Below, piece by piece: positions 23,901 through 32,742 of a DNA stretch of 64,000 nt; the stretch's first letter is position 1; each line of letters opens with the position of its first letter. The notes beneath the pieces are model-generated. The model saw nothing but the letters and a program-made list of their open reading frames with translations, had not been told where the DNA came from and did no database searches. This DNA comes from Parelaphostrongylus tenuis (taxonomy: Eukaryota > Nematoda > Chromadorea > Rhabditida > Metastrongylidae): NCBI GenBank assembly GCA_019055375.1, contig JAHQIW010007140.1, positions 1-64,000 of the forward strand, given 5' to 3'. Position numbers and translations under genes: made by a program.

Positions 23901-26900
23901 ACTACGTGATTACATTGCTTTGTTTGAATATTAATGTGTGCAAAATTCAGGCTGTTCAATTCACTTTCTTCACTTTATTCGACCCGTGTCACAGTTTCTT
24001 TTTCTATGGTGCGGGTCCCAGTGCATTTACCATTCTAATCGTGTTCTCAGTTGAATAGAATTTGTCTTCCTCATAAAAGATGTAGTATAGTGGTCAAGTA
24101 AGTCTCCTTTAAGATATCCATACTGGGGCGCTCCAGCGATTTATTGGGTCGTTCCAATAAGTTTTGGCACTAGAAAAATGAGCACCAAATTTATTAACCA
24201 GAAGTAGTTAAAATTACGTGATTTTGTTATCGTTTAAGTATGCATTTACTTGCGCAAAGTTTGGTGTACCAATTACCTATGCCTGCACTAAGATAGAGCT
24301 GTAGTGGAACAAGTTCGCTTTCTGCTCATACACGAATGGCGCGTAGGGGAAACGCAAGTAAAACGACGGGCTAAATTAATGGGGCTTGGGGCGATGATAC
24401 GGTTGCAGAAAGGACGGCTAGGAAGTGGTTCACGAAGTTCAAACTTGCAGAGAGCAGTCTGGATGATTAGTCGCCCCGGGCCGTCCACAGAAAACTTTAT
24501 TAATCTTGCTCACCGCTTCACAAGCTTTTCCCCCTACGCTCCATTCGTACATGAGGAGCAAGCAAAATTGTTCCTAAGACACCTCCATTTCAAAGCAAGT
24601 ATAAGCAAAATGTATACCAAAATGTTTGCAAGAAAATACGCTATTTACCGATATCAAAACCTTGCAATTTAGTTGCAAAATCACTTAGAAAGAGGCAAAC
24701 GGCACGAACTTTTTGCACAACTTATTAGACGACCGATGATGCCCTATAGCGGTTGAATGAATAAAACACTTATCGATGCTCAAAACCTTGTTCTGACGAG
24801 TTTTATAAGACCAGAGTCTCCTTTTTGCATTTTGCTGCATAAACCTGTGTCTTGTGAAGATGTGCAAAATTCTATGGTTTTAATATGCCTAATAGTTACT
24901 TTTGAGCCATGCATGTGGTCTGTTATGGGCACTTATGAAATGCTATACACGTGTTTCGGCTTTGCACAGTCTGGTCAGTAACACAGTACCTATCGTCTTA
25001 GCCAATCCTCTCGGAGGGAACACGACTTCTCTTACATAGAAAAGACGCAAACGTACTATTTGCAAGCTCCATTAAGTGAAATTATCTCTAAATGGACAGT
25101 GCTGTACACTCGATTGCTCTTGATTGGTATCGTCAAATCCATCATACCTTTCGTTTCGAATATCCAGTGATATTTTTACTTAATAAGGCGTGTAATCAGT
25201 ACGTCTGCGTCTTCTCTATCTAACGGAGTTGGAGTCACCCCGAAAGGGTTGGCTAAGAGAAAAGGCACTATGCTACTGACGAGGGTGCAAGGCCGAAATA
25301 CGTGTGCAGCACTGCATAAGTGCCCATAGCAGACCATATCCATGGTTGAAAAAACTATTGGGCATACAGAAATCTATGCGTGGTTTGAGGAAGCGCTCGA
25401 AACGGAGGGTACAATGGCTTTTATTTGCTTTAGTAGAGATTGATAAAGTGTTTCATGATGGTGTTCGAAGTTAACACTCGAAACTGTTTTGTAAGCAACC
25501 GGCTCTTATTAGTCAGTAGGTACAAATAATTAAATGAGGGCCAAAACAAAGATGTACAAACTCAGGTGATTTGGACTGGAATCGAAGAGCTATGAAAATC
25601 GACTCTATGAGAAAAATAATCGACGACTATCCGAAATTCCAACCGAGTCTTTTTGATTACGATAGCACTATTTACGACCTTATCATCACTGTGAAGGCAA
25701 GCTTACCTATTCATTTTTTATAAAACTTTGATAACATCAAAGACTCCTCACATGTCTCCTATTGCGGATTAAAGTCGATTAAAGTCGAAGTCGAGGGAAC
25801 TACTTGTTTTGATCAAAAGAATTTGTGGATTGACTTTTCAATCGTGCCTCCACGGTTTTGAAACTTTGTTCTAGCTAGTTTTCTCCATCACAAATTAATA
25901 AGAGAGTGGCGTATACTTGATATTTTCATGGGCAACATTTTTACTCAGTTGTATACCCACTATACTAATCGATCATTACTTCAGGAAGAAATGTTGAAAT
26001 CTGTGCTGATCACTTTTCTCTGCATGACTGCCGCCTGCGCTCTTATGATTCCTAGTTTCATTGGAGCTTCAATGGCATCACTCTCGATGCTGTCGATATC
26101 CTTTTGTACGTATCGGCTTTCATTACAGCTTTTTTGTCACAGAATAATCCCATCCGATATTACAAAGATTGGTGGAATATCATCACGACTGTTGCAATCT
26201 AATCAACGATACCGTTCAGCATTGCTGGGATTCCTTTCGATTTGGGGCCAGGATCTCGACCCGGTCACGATGATCAACGTGCTTATGGCGATCGGATTCA
26301 GCGTCGATTTCAGGCTTGTTGTTCTTCCGTAATAAATTCTCAGTTTCGTCACCTATCAGTGCTTACGCTTTACTCTTCTGATCTTGAAAAGTACCCCTAC
26401 CTCTTCTATTAGTGTTAGGCACTCGTTTATTACAAGAGCTTTATAGTAACAGCTTTCCTGAGTCTTAGAGCAAAACTCGTTTTTTTCTTCACTATTTTTT
26501 GACCGTCGACACTGATCACTTTGCTATATATGTGATATATAGCTAGCGTGGATGTAGTTTGAGTAAAATACTATTTAGTGCACATATTTGTTACCACTAT
26601 CATTTGGGCGTTAGAGAAAGAAGTTTCCTGAGTGGCAAAGAGGGTGTGCTGAAAGTCCTCAAAGTCGTTGGTAGACCGATGTTCGAGGTAGCGTTACATC
26701 ACTTTAATTATATTAGAGATTTTTTCGGCCATAACTAATGTTCTACTCCATAATTTAGGCATCCTTCTCTACTGTTATCTGCATGACTCCGTTGTTCTTC
26801 GTTCCAGTGTACATCATTGTGTCGTTTGCGAAAACCATCTGCATTGTGGCAGCAATGGGTTTACTACATGGCTTAGTCATCATTCCGGTTTGCTTATTCA

Positions 26901-26995
26901 CGCTACGTAGTATTCAGCAGCGGACGGTGAACAGAACTGTGGAAAACGAAGAGAAGGAAACGATGCTGCACGTTAATGGTTCGACAACATTTTGA
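11849..26995 (+). CDS. PTR-1: Patched-related 12-TM protein gene, 21 exons, with two frameshifts
   Basis: Predicted multi-pass membrane protein of the nematode Patched-related (PTR) family. Exons as read: 11849-11931, 12010-12097, 14589-14708, 14818-14940, 15727-15765 (weak), 17433-17557, 17686-17850, 19557-19676, about 19955-20116, 20176-20209 (weak), 21581-21682, 22825-22952, 23022-23223, 23294-23443, 23518-23621, 23681-23727, 25566-25696, 25985-26105, 26220-26313, 26579-26687, 26759-26995 (TGA). They sum to about 830 codons, close to the family size. From exon 11 to the stop the phases join exactly. Exon 6 lacks one base (near 17486) and exon 9 has one extra base (near 20019) relative to the family reading, and the GxGxDD loop is not recognisable. 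Four donors are GC. It could be a decaying gene or an assembly with indel errors. A pseudogene copy lies at 34.4-45.6 kb. Confidence 0.75.
13661..13840 (+). repeat. SINE-B copy in PTR-1 intron 2
   Basis: It begins GGCGCCATGGTTGAGTGGTT and carries the GGAGCCGAGCTCCACGCCCC and GCAGTCAACAACAGCGCC blocks, then a 3' module GTACTGGGATCCTCACAGTG. Compared with the copy at 9.45 kb the middle is shortened. Confidence 0.65.
14140..14368 (+). repeat. Element C copy in PTR-1 intron 2
   Basis: Modules in order: GGTTGACAGATAGATGCGCT, the tRNA-like core (GAGTCAGTAGTGTAACGG, CATTCCCGGAAAG, GGTTCTAGTCTCGCC), the inverse flank TTTTGCACATCACTCTGC, then ACATCATTACTACCGC with AAGCGGTTAAATAAA at the end. It matches 50.80-51.03 kb module for module. 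Confidence 0.65.
15340..15630 (+). repeat. SINE-A copy in PTR-1 intron 4
   Basis: It is close to full length: head GTAGAGTGGCTAGAAGTGCT, TCATGGCTCACCAACC, TTGGTACCAGACTTGTCTG, AGTCACTGTAAAAACCCG, and tail GGGATTGGTGAACGCTGAAA, after which AGCTTTTTATCCTT matches the tail at 11.08 kb. Confidence 0.7.
15727..17850 (+). CDS. PTR-1 exons 5-7: first extracellular loop
   Basis: Exon 7 (17686-17850) joins exon 6 in phase 0 and reads through ESMEYVTLWYMC to SDLISFDIYGDQ, the characteristic end of this loop before TM2, with a consensus GTGAGT donor. Exon 6 starts after TTTTCAG with AYRWSEYFSGIHLDF and, in another frame, continues as GHKFFIGNHFFGV. Both halves are family-typical, so one base is missing near 17486 (TTTCCGG here, TTTCCCAG in PTR-2). 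Exon 5 (CIHLRALHGNEFT) is a candidate for the Cys-containing segment; its donor GTGCCG is weak and only one Cys is present. Confidence 0.65.
16670..16840 (-). repeat. SINE-A copy in PTR-1 intron 5
   Basis: The reverse complement shows the head (GCGCAGTGCTTAGAGCTGC), CTCACGGCTCACCAAG, a GGTACCAAATTTGTCTGG block and AGCAGCACTGACTTG. It lacks the tail. Its antisense frames give spurious open stretches. Confidence 0.65.
18235..18480 (-). repeat. SINE-B copy in PTR-1 intron 7
   Basis: The reverse complement starts GGAGCCGTGGCCGAGTGGAT and carries GCAGCCAACAACAACGTC, a CATTGCAAGAAGACTCG block and the 3' module GTACTGGGATCCGCACAGTG, ending near TAATGTGCTAAAAT. That last module is shared with the 54.08 kb copy. 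Confidence 0.7.
19557..22952 (+). CDS. PTR-1 exons 8-12: sterol-sensing-type membrane segment
   Basis: Exon 8 (phase 0) carries EMLRGTV and TM2. Exon 9 carries FQQILIIGALSV and then, one frame over, FAILGWIQFPFNSI and MPFLVMGI, matching the family PFNSI..PFL.GIG region; the extra base is near 20019. The expected GIG-DD loop is not seen; exon 10 reads GSDTKDPSDFG, a degenerate or unrelated piece. Exon 11 has EIGPSMAITSATN..FGIG, a strong family match. Exon 12 (AFCLCTCIAIFLDF and the basic end YKEREAK) joins exon 13 as GC|A. Acceptors of exons 8, 11 and 12 end in TTTAAG, AACAG and TTTCAG. Confidence 0.65.
20441..21000. mobile_element. 560-bp element with 20-bp terminal inverted repeats
   Basis: The left end CTTAAATTTCTGGCTAGCGC (20441-20460) is matched at 19 of 20 positions by the reverse complement of 20981-21000. 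The interior has a minus-strand open stretch (20612-20818) without recognisable motifs. No second copy occurs in the window. It sits in the large intron between PTR-1 exons 10 and 11. A clear target-site duplication was not found. Confidence 0.65.
22390..22640 (-). repeat. SINE-B copy upstream of PTR-1 exon 12
   Basis: The reverse complement carries GCAGTCAATTACAATGCTC, GATCGCAAGGAGACTCGC and the 3' module GTACTGGGATCCCCATGGTG. Its head lies at the right end (about 22640). Part of the head is duplicated again near 22735-22760 together with the start of exon 12. Confidence 0.65.
22641..22770 (+). other. Duplicated decoy start of PTR-1 exon 12
   Basis: Shortly upstream of exon 12, a copy of the end of the intron, a TATTCAG acceptor and the first dozen codons is present (MRAFCMCTGTAI against the real MSAFCLCTCIAI). 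It breaks into a SINE-B head fragment (GAACCACTCGGTCACGGCGC). The flanking intron is duplicated too (AATTGCTAGAGG and AATTGCTAGTGA). It is a small tandem duplication of SINE end, intron and exon start that leaves a usable-looking but truncated acceptor and exon. Confidence 0.6.
23022..26995 (+). CDS. PTR-1 exons 13-21: second half, in frame to the stop
   Basis: Exon 13 carries SWDAYVN, TM7 and PRDSDLVLSLRKFE. Exons 14 and 15 cover the second extracellular loop (YTPINFISIMPNMS, GCYGPERTQLMLRDF, WENAQ). Exon 17 has DYPKFQPSLFDYDSTI. Exons 18-19 give TM8-10 and the family signature LDPVTM..MAIGFSVDFS. Exon 20 has AHICYHYH, and exon 21 TM11-12 followed by a polar tail of about 25 residues. Every junction agrees in phase: 12/13 GC|A, 15/16 AA|C, 16/17 G|GT, 18/19 T|CA, 19/20 AG|T. 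The 1.84-kb intron 16 holds SINE-B, M and P elements. This half is the best-supported part of the gene. Confidence 0.85.
23990..24130 (-). repeat. SINE-B fragment in PTR-1 intron 16
   Basis: The reverse complement keeps the 3' half: a diverged AAAGGAGACTTACTTGACCA block, AGTTGAATAG..CACGATTAG and GCACTGGGACCCGCACCAT. The head is absent. Confidence 0.5.
24137..24690 (+). mobile_element. Element M copy: fold-back mariner derivative with HTH remnant
   Basis: It starts with the M terminus (GGTCGTTCCAATAAGTTTTG). The left arm reads like the start of a mariner transposase (LLIHEWRVGETQVKRRAKL) and, with an indel, continues DDTVAERTARKWFTKFK, the typical second half of the mariner helix-turn-helix region. 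The right arm is an inverted copy of the left arm (CCATTCGTACATGAGGAGCA mirrors the HEW coding stretch). No catalytic domain is present. The right terminus is not seen. Confidence 0.65.
24873..25373. mobile_element. Palindromic element P (nearly complete)
   Basis: Outer arms are inverted copies of each other: left ATATGCCTAATAGTTAC, right CTATTGGGCATAC. Inside, TGAGCCATGCATGTGGTCTG mirrors CAGACCATATCCATGGTT, and a CACGTGTTTCGGC block mirrors GCCGAAATACGTGTG. There is no coding capacity. Related copies are at 43.83-44.15, 50.44-50.80 and 54.46-54.71 kb, with decayed ones at 31.12 and 62.86 kb. Confidence 0.65.
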
Positions 26996-28049
26996 AGCAG
27001 GGAATTCAAGAGCGGAGTAGTGAAAGTCTTTCTTAAACTAGCCAGCTAAATCTGCAAGCTCAAACCAGTCGAAAATTCGGGACGCCTTTCTACTAATAAA
27101 TCAACAACCTCTACCAAGAAACTTAACCAATTATCTTTCATGAAGCTTACAGAATGCCGAATGGTTGCTTGTCGAGTTTCTCCATTTAGCTGTGACATTG
27201 AGTAAGTAGTGTAATCCACACCTACTATCCATTTGCCAAATATTATTTGCCTCAAAGGCACAAATAGTTGGAACAAATTAATGTTTCAATTTCAACACAG
27301 TATAGTCCAAATTTCTCAAATACGATGAATATGGCGCTATTGACCTCTTTAACTTCAGACCCACATGCCGCACGAGGTCATGTATTGAGTGGAAACAGTC
27401 TTTCAAGATAAAACGCTCAATTCTTAAAACCTAGCATATGTTTTTCACAGCTTTCTTTATTGAATGATCGTGAATAGAACACTGGAGTGGTTGAACAAAC
27501 CTCATTTCTCATGATGGGAAACAATAGTTTCTCCCTTGCTGGTGTTTGTGACTCTCTTGATTCTTTTTGATGTCTTAAAGAGTTGTTGTCAGCGTTTTAT
27601 ACAAGTTGTGCCTTAACGTCAAGCAAATGCCTTCTTTATGAATTTGTGAAGCTCATTCGAAACTTCAGTGAGTGAGAAAGAGCGCCACTTGTTTTGCAAA
27701 CCAGCTACAAAGTTATGTGTTAAACATGCAAATCGTTCTTGAAAAGAAAATCATTCAATCAAAACGGCAACTTTGTCATATCCCTAGATTTTTCCATCAA
27801 GATGCAATTTTGCTTATCCTAGCGCAACTAGTTTCTAATTTTTTAGCGTTCACGAGTTATTTTCTCTTATCTTCGTTTTCGCCTTAGTTTGTAAAATGGG
27901 CAAGTTAAGCCAATGACTTATTGGGTTTTGTCCAATAGATCACAAACTTGCTCATTATTGTATGCTGATAGTGGCAGTTGTTATATTTGAGAAAAGTTTT
28001 CTTTTAGAGCCTTTGGTTTTTGAAGTTTCTGATTTATTTCTTAATTAAT
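26996..28049. other. 3' flank of PTR-1, no other feature
   Basis: Downstream of the PTR-1 stop the sequence is AT-rich. No gene, RNA or repeat was recognised before the mariner terminus at 28050. The polyadenylation site of PTR-1 should lie here, but no signal stands out. Confidence 0.35.
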
Positions 28050-28140
28050 AGGTTGGTGCAAAAGTAATCGCGATTTCCGATTTTTCAAGTTTTTTTATAT
28101 TAAACGGTGCGTTTCAATAATGCATGAAGCGTAATTATTT
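28050..28140 (+). mobile_element. Solo mariner terminus
   Basis: AGGTTGGTGCAAAAGTAATC followed by GCGATTTCCGATTTTTCAAG is the classical left inverted repeat of mariner/Tc1 elements of the GGTGCAAAAGTAA type. About 90 bp of 5' sequence follows, then unrelated DNA. No transposase is attached. The opposite-facing terminus of the same type is at 54.79 kb. Confidence 0.7.
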
Positions 28141-28597
28141 ATGCACAGGCCTAATGTTAGATGGAACGTTTCGGTCATGGACAAATCCTACAGTAGAGCT
28201 CTCAATGAGTTAGTAAAACTAAATATCTAAGACATGAGTCGTCTTTGCTGTAATAGTTATATTTTGCTCAATTCACTTCGTTTACGGCTACGGAACATTA
28301 TTGCTTAACTTAGAACCGGTTGTAGTTCTCTTATAACGTCAACACGAATGACACAAATTTTATTAAGTTTTCATCCAGTCACTGAGAATTGAACAATTCA
28401 TAATAAAATTTATGTTGTTACACTATGTGTTACATAAGCAAACCATAATCCGATTTCAACAGTTGATTAACTGTTCAGTTCAAGGCTACCAATCATTTCT
28501 CTCAGAGTTTCTTATTTCGTGGGCGGTACTTTCCTCCTCTAAAATCATGTATATCGTGCGGTTGTACATCTTACACTTGGGTAATCGTACAAATCGT

Positions 28598-28667
28598 TGC
28601 ATTGACCAGAAATCAAACCGGATTATCAGCGTGGCAAGCGAGCATTCTATCACTGAACCATCAATTC
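28598..28667 (-). pseudogene. tRNA-Gly(GCC) pseudogene
   Basis: Read on the minus strand, GAATTGATGGTTCAGTGATA is followed by GAATGCTCGCTTGCCACGCT, then CCGGTTTGATTTCTGG and CAATGCA. This closely follows eukaryotic tRNA-Gly-GCC, including the anticodon loop TTGCCAC, over 70 bases. The second base breaks the acceptor stem, the anticodon stem 3' side is disrupted (TGATAA), and the T arm has changes. It is most likely a dead copy or retroposed fragment. Confidence 0.65.
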
Positions 28668-30059
28668 ACCAGCTTCTACGACTCAAACTTGGGTAATCAA
28701 ACCTTTGTATCACTAGTTGTGACATATAGTCATTTACTTAACAATACCAGGATATTAGCAAATACATACAACGAAATGATTGCAATCACGACTGTGACGT
28801 CATATCGATCCACCAGTTTCTACAGTTTGTACAACTGAAATCAGATACGTCAAATGGGTAATTAATTCATCATTGGGTCATTCATTACATGCATAGGAAG
28901 CCTCAAAGAGTATCAAGTTACGAACGGACTATTTAAGCAAATAATGACCTTGGGAGGGATAGACAAATGAACATTACTTCGTGTAGCGAATGCCGAAGGA
29001 TTTGATTGTTGAAAGCACTAGTTAACAGTACGAACATTTTAAATGGATTTTGAAGTACTCTGAAGTAAGCATGGGAAGCGCAAATGGAGAAAGGATAGAA
29101 CGGTGTTGGTCCGAAAGTGCAAGACCACCGAATGGTTGTTCATTACGTTGTTCAAGCTATCGCTCTTTTTGTGAGAGATCGGGCCAGACTTCATCACCAA
29201 AAAACAAGCAGCCCGCAGAGAGGCTCACGAAGTCAAATGACAGGCATCTTCCTCGTGGCACAACGATCGCTGATTTCGAAGCGCCGCTCGCAAAGTCAAA
29301 ATTCGCGCGTCAACATGTTGTTTTCCATCTTTCATTTTTATTTCCATGTCAAAAGTGTGTGCTACTTAGAAACTGTGTCCAGTGCGAACACGCACAGATT
29401 CTTTTCGGCTCACGACTTTGCATTGCACGCAGTATTTGGCCTCGTTTTTGCCAAGCACATCGTTATATTTGAATTTTGAATCAATATGGCTACTTTTAGC
29501 AATTGTTTGAAATGAGAGTATGTCAGAACTACGAGGTATTTGCAGTGATTTTTTATGCTGAAATTGAACAATCTCATGGAGTTTCTGTGTTCAAACATAA
29601 GAAATTGACATTGTTTAAGAACGTGGGAGCATGAGCAGAGCATCACACGAACCGTGGAAGTTGAAGAGGTGAAGGAGATATGTGGGTGCACTCGAAACAA
29701 TAATCTTAGGCAACTAATGCACCGCTCGTTTTTTCCTGATACCGCGGACTATGTATGCATTTTTATGTACATATGACAATCGCTTACCAACTACAATGGC
29801 GTGAATAGCTTGAATATCACGCCACGTGAAAATGACCGTGCCCATCATAAAGTCAATCCTTTATGGTACCCGATAAAGTTGAATACATGGTACGTTCCTT
29901 AGATCAAAGTCGAACGCTTCGCCCCTTCCAATGACATCAAGCTCTCACCGCACTAAAGTTCAGATGCCCGTCATAGTAAGCAGTGACACGAAAAGTCGTG
30001 AACTCAAAAAAAAACAGAATTCGCGACGTCAAAGGCTAAATGCTGTCATTTCTAATGTA
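28668..30059. other. No supported gene
   Basis: Overlapping open frames on the + strand (about 29050-29479) contradict each other and have no family match or splice context. A short local direct repeat (CTTGGGTAATC) occurs at about 28577 and 28690, on either side of the tRNA-Gly relic. Confidence 0.35.
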
Positions 30060-30290
30060 AAAGAGGATCCTGGCTCTAGAAATCTATCAAATCGCAAAGA
30101 CAAACACTAATACTCGTTGAGATCATTCTGTGATTCGTGTGTTAATACTGCTCTAATAGACGAGCTTGTCCTGTCGAGTTGGAGATTGATAGTGTAATAG
30201 ATGATAAAAGATTCGGATCAGTCAAATAGGTATTTCATTGAAAGGTACTTTCGAGAAACCTCCAAGTAAGACAATTATAATTTTCTTATG
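30060..30290 (-). pseudogene. Decayed copy of the last exon and 3' flank of the BTB gene
   Basis: The + strand TTGAGATCATTC..GTG and the following stretch GTTGGAGATTG..GATTCGGATCAG match 46.74-46.93 kb, which contains the last exon of the double-BTB gene. On the minus strand the exon counterpart starts near CGAAAGTACCTTTC and DPNLL, but the CxxC codons are lost to substitutions and a deletion. It lies about 3 kb 3' of PTR-1 in the same tail-to-tail order as PTR-2 and the intact BTB gene, so it is read as the end of the duplicated block. Confidence 0.5.
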
Positions 30291-31119
30291 CATATATTTC
30301 TTCTGAATGCCATTATTTTGCCATCTTTTGACATACAGAGAAGAGAAGAATCAAATGAATTCTCCCGTATTCGTTCTAAGTAATATAAAAATTGATTCAA
30401 GCAGAGGCACTGATTCAGATACTTCAAGTCGTAGTGTGACTATTGGTCGAGACAATCAGGCAGCTCAAAAACACCTTCAATAATCGTTGTTAGAGCTCCT
30501 TTCAAATAGAAGGTTGTTTGAAAAATGAACAGTACACTATAGTTTTGTATTTCCCTTTTAATCCTGAAAATTTTGACTGTTTTCAAGGTTGGAGATGGTA
30601 TACCTACTACACATCCAGCTATAATAGTACGAAGATAATTTTGAATACGCCATGTACCTGAACTAGATGCGACTAATTGCTCAGATATAAAAGATATCTC
30701 GTACCACGAAGTAATATTATCCATAATTCAATACCCTTATGTGCTTCTTGTTCTCCTTATGTATGGCCTCACGCTCATATCTGTCAAGTACGACATTAAA
30801 AAGCTTCCTTATACTACAAGCTTTGTATAGTGATATGATTTCTAGCACACACTCATCTCTACGTTAAGGACGTTCCACTTATTGCTGTTTGGAATACATG
30901 TACATCTTCTTTTGATCCCTGCACTTTTATGCATTTTATGCTCTGCATCGATATACAGTTAACGCCTACTTATTCACAAATCGTGAATAAGATTGTGGTT
31001 GGAGAATTATTTGTGAGTTGAAACAGCATCTTGTCTCCACACTTTCCGGTTGACTATATTGTTGTGACAAACAAAGACAATACGCCATGCAATCGACAAT
31101 CAATCACACTAGACACTTT
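30291..31119. other. No supported gene
   Basis: A minus-strand open stretch at 30440-30724 begins with a plausible Met and NITS glycosylation-like motif, but I could not connect it to anything. It is left unassigned. Confidence 0.3.
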
Positions 31120-31310
31120 GACAGAACGCCACGGTGATTGTTTCATCATAGCACAGGTGTAAAATGCTCGTTGTCGATTTTTCTATGTGTGGGGTGAATT
31201 GCCGAGGAACCGACTAAATCAAAAGACACCGTGCAACTGACCAGGCTAGAAGGCTTAAACACTTATCTTGCACTGTAAAAGTGCCCATAATAGATATTAT
31301 GAAAAGCAAA
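31120..31310. mobile_element. Decayed palindromic element P
   Basis: Shared modules are GTGTAAAATGCTCGTTGTCG, a diverged GGCTTAAACACTTATC block and AAAAGTGCCCATAATAGA, in the order seen in the right arms at 25.2-25.35 and 43.98-44.12 kb. Confidence 0.4.
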
Positions 31311-31439
31311 ATACATTGTCAGATCATACCGTTCTTGAGCGAGGTCTCGAAATAGTCGATTGCAGTGTTTAATAGTGGTGACTTTCATCGTGCTTTGTAA
31401 GCACTCGATTGTAGAAAACAAATGTTAGCGCTCCTTTTT

Positions 31440-31577
31440 GCATGTATATATATATTATATATATATATATATATTACTTGCTTTTATATTGTATTTGCTT
31501 GCTGATTACGTTTGTCTTATTAATTTTTATACTACACACTTTGTTGCCTTCTTATCGTTGACGGTGCAATTGTCTAG

Positions 31578-31612
<35 letters not shown>
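31440..31612. repeat. Two TA microsatellites
   Basis: (TA)n runs at about 31446-31473 and 31579-31611 flank about 105 bp of ordinary sequence. The second abuts a tRNA-like repeat. Confidence 0.85.
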
Positions 31613-31616
<4 letters not shown>

Positions 31617-31835
31617 AGGTGTGAACTTCAGCGCAATAAAAAAAGATTGGTTAGAGGGAAAGTACCTAGAAAAAAGTGGTCTTATAAGTTCTGTAGCAGT
31701 AATCGAACTCCCACCCCCCGACCCTGCGCCGTCAACTGGTCCGCAACCACCTATGTGATCGACTGTGTCACTCAGAAGACTATCAAACCTGCCCCAGCAG
31801 AAGGGAAGGGGACTGTATGAGTTCCGGCACAACAA
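31613..31835 (-). repeat. tRNA-like repeat next to a TA microsatellite
   Basis: The reverse complement contains CAGTTGACGGCGCAGGGTCG and a B-box-like GAGTTCGATTACTGC. It may be part of the retroelement that follows or a separate tRNA-derived repeat. No second copy was found in the window. Confidence 0.35.
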
Positions 31836-32145
31836 TTCAATAACATGTAAGGCATGTGGGAGGAATATATTGACAAAACGGGTAGACCACTTCATTTGCT
31901 CATAAAAGAGCATCTAGATAGGAAATCTATTACCGATAAAAGCAAATCTCTGGGTTTACATAGGGCGCGAAAGCACAGCAGCAAAAATTTTGATGTGACT
32001 GTTACGATCTTGGCGAGCGACGAAAACACCAATGCGCAAAACTCTCGGATCGTTTTGGATACACGCTAAAAATCCAGAAATAAACCGTAAAGACGAATGC
32101 GTCACTGTAACACGAAACCTGGACCTTACATGAGCTTAATATTCT
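31836..32145 (+). mobile_element. GIY-YIG endonuclease end of a Penelope-like retroelement, broken
   Basis: The peptide CKACG in one frame, EEYIDKTGRPLHLLIKEHLD in the next, then HRARKH..NFDVTVTILA and, after another shift, KNPEINRKDECVTVTRNLDL follow the order of the C-terminal GIY-YIG nuclease region of Penelope-type elements common in nematodes. At least two frameshifts separate the blocks. The reverse transcriptase part is absent. It is a 5'-truncated, dead insertion. Confidence 0.6.
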
Positions 32146-32364
32146 GATTTGATCCAAGGAGCGATGCTTAGGCATCTATCTCATCACCTACTCATACCAA
32201 TATTGATAACAGTGTACGTCCGGGCTCTGAAGAAGGCAGCGTCGCCAAGACGCACCCAGCTATCCGTACACCGGTCTACAATCAACAATCAGCAACAACA
32301 ACAACCATTACGTCTACCAACGTCGCGCCAGCTGAACAGCTAAGCTTTCCTACTTAAATTAGTG

Positions 32365-32742
32365 ACTAACTTTGATACCGAGGTTAATAGAAAGCCAATC
32401 ACAAACCTTTACGTGAAGTACCAGCAGTTGAAAGACCTGCTAGACATAGAGGAAGAGAATAAAGTACTAACGTAGAAGCTAATCAAAGTGCCGCTGATCT
32501 CTTTGTTGAAACTTTATTCTTTACAGAAGATGGTGATTGAAATTTGTAAAAGCACCAAAGGTTTTCCACCAGTTCCATATAATGAAGTTGAAAAACGAAA
32601 TTTTATCCAGACTAATGTTGGATTCAATTAATTTCTACGGAAGCCATGATTTTTCGCTTTATAGGCCTTGATGTTCTGTTGCTATTTTGTCATTGCTCTC
32701 GTTGCTGTCAATTTTGCTATATTGTTTGTGAAAAATATATAG
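32365..32742 (+). CDS. 3' exons of a small single-pass membrane protein (unrecognised)
   Basis: Three exons in phase 0 can be joined. The first ends at 32463 and carries LYVKYQQLKDLLDIEEENK (short coiled-coil-like). The second, 32527-32616, reads KMVIEICKSTKGFPPVPYNE. The third, 32665-32742, reads CCYFVIALVAVNFAILFVKN then TAG. Introns of 63 and 48 bases, with acceptors TTTACAG and TTTATAG, fit nematode gene structure. The last exon is a hydrophobic helix close to the C terminus. 5' exons were not found; a TC-repeat/ACA-rich stretch upstream (about 32270-32335) could be part of it. No family recognised. Confidence 0.45.

Noticed and set aside
29050..29479. Overlapping plus-strand frames of 140 and 120 codons
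   Set aside because: Two frames over the same bases, no motif, no splice context; likely chance in a GC-richer patch.
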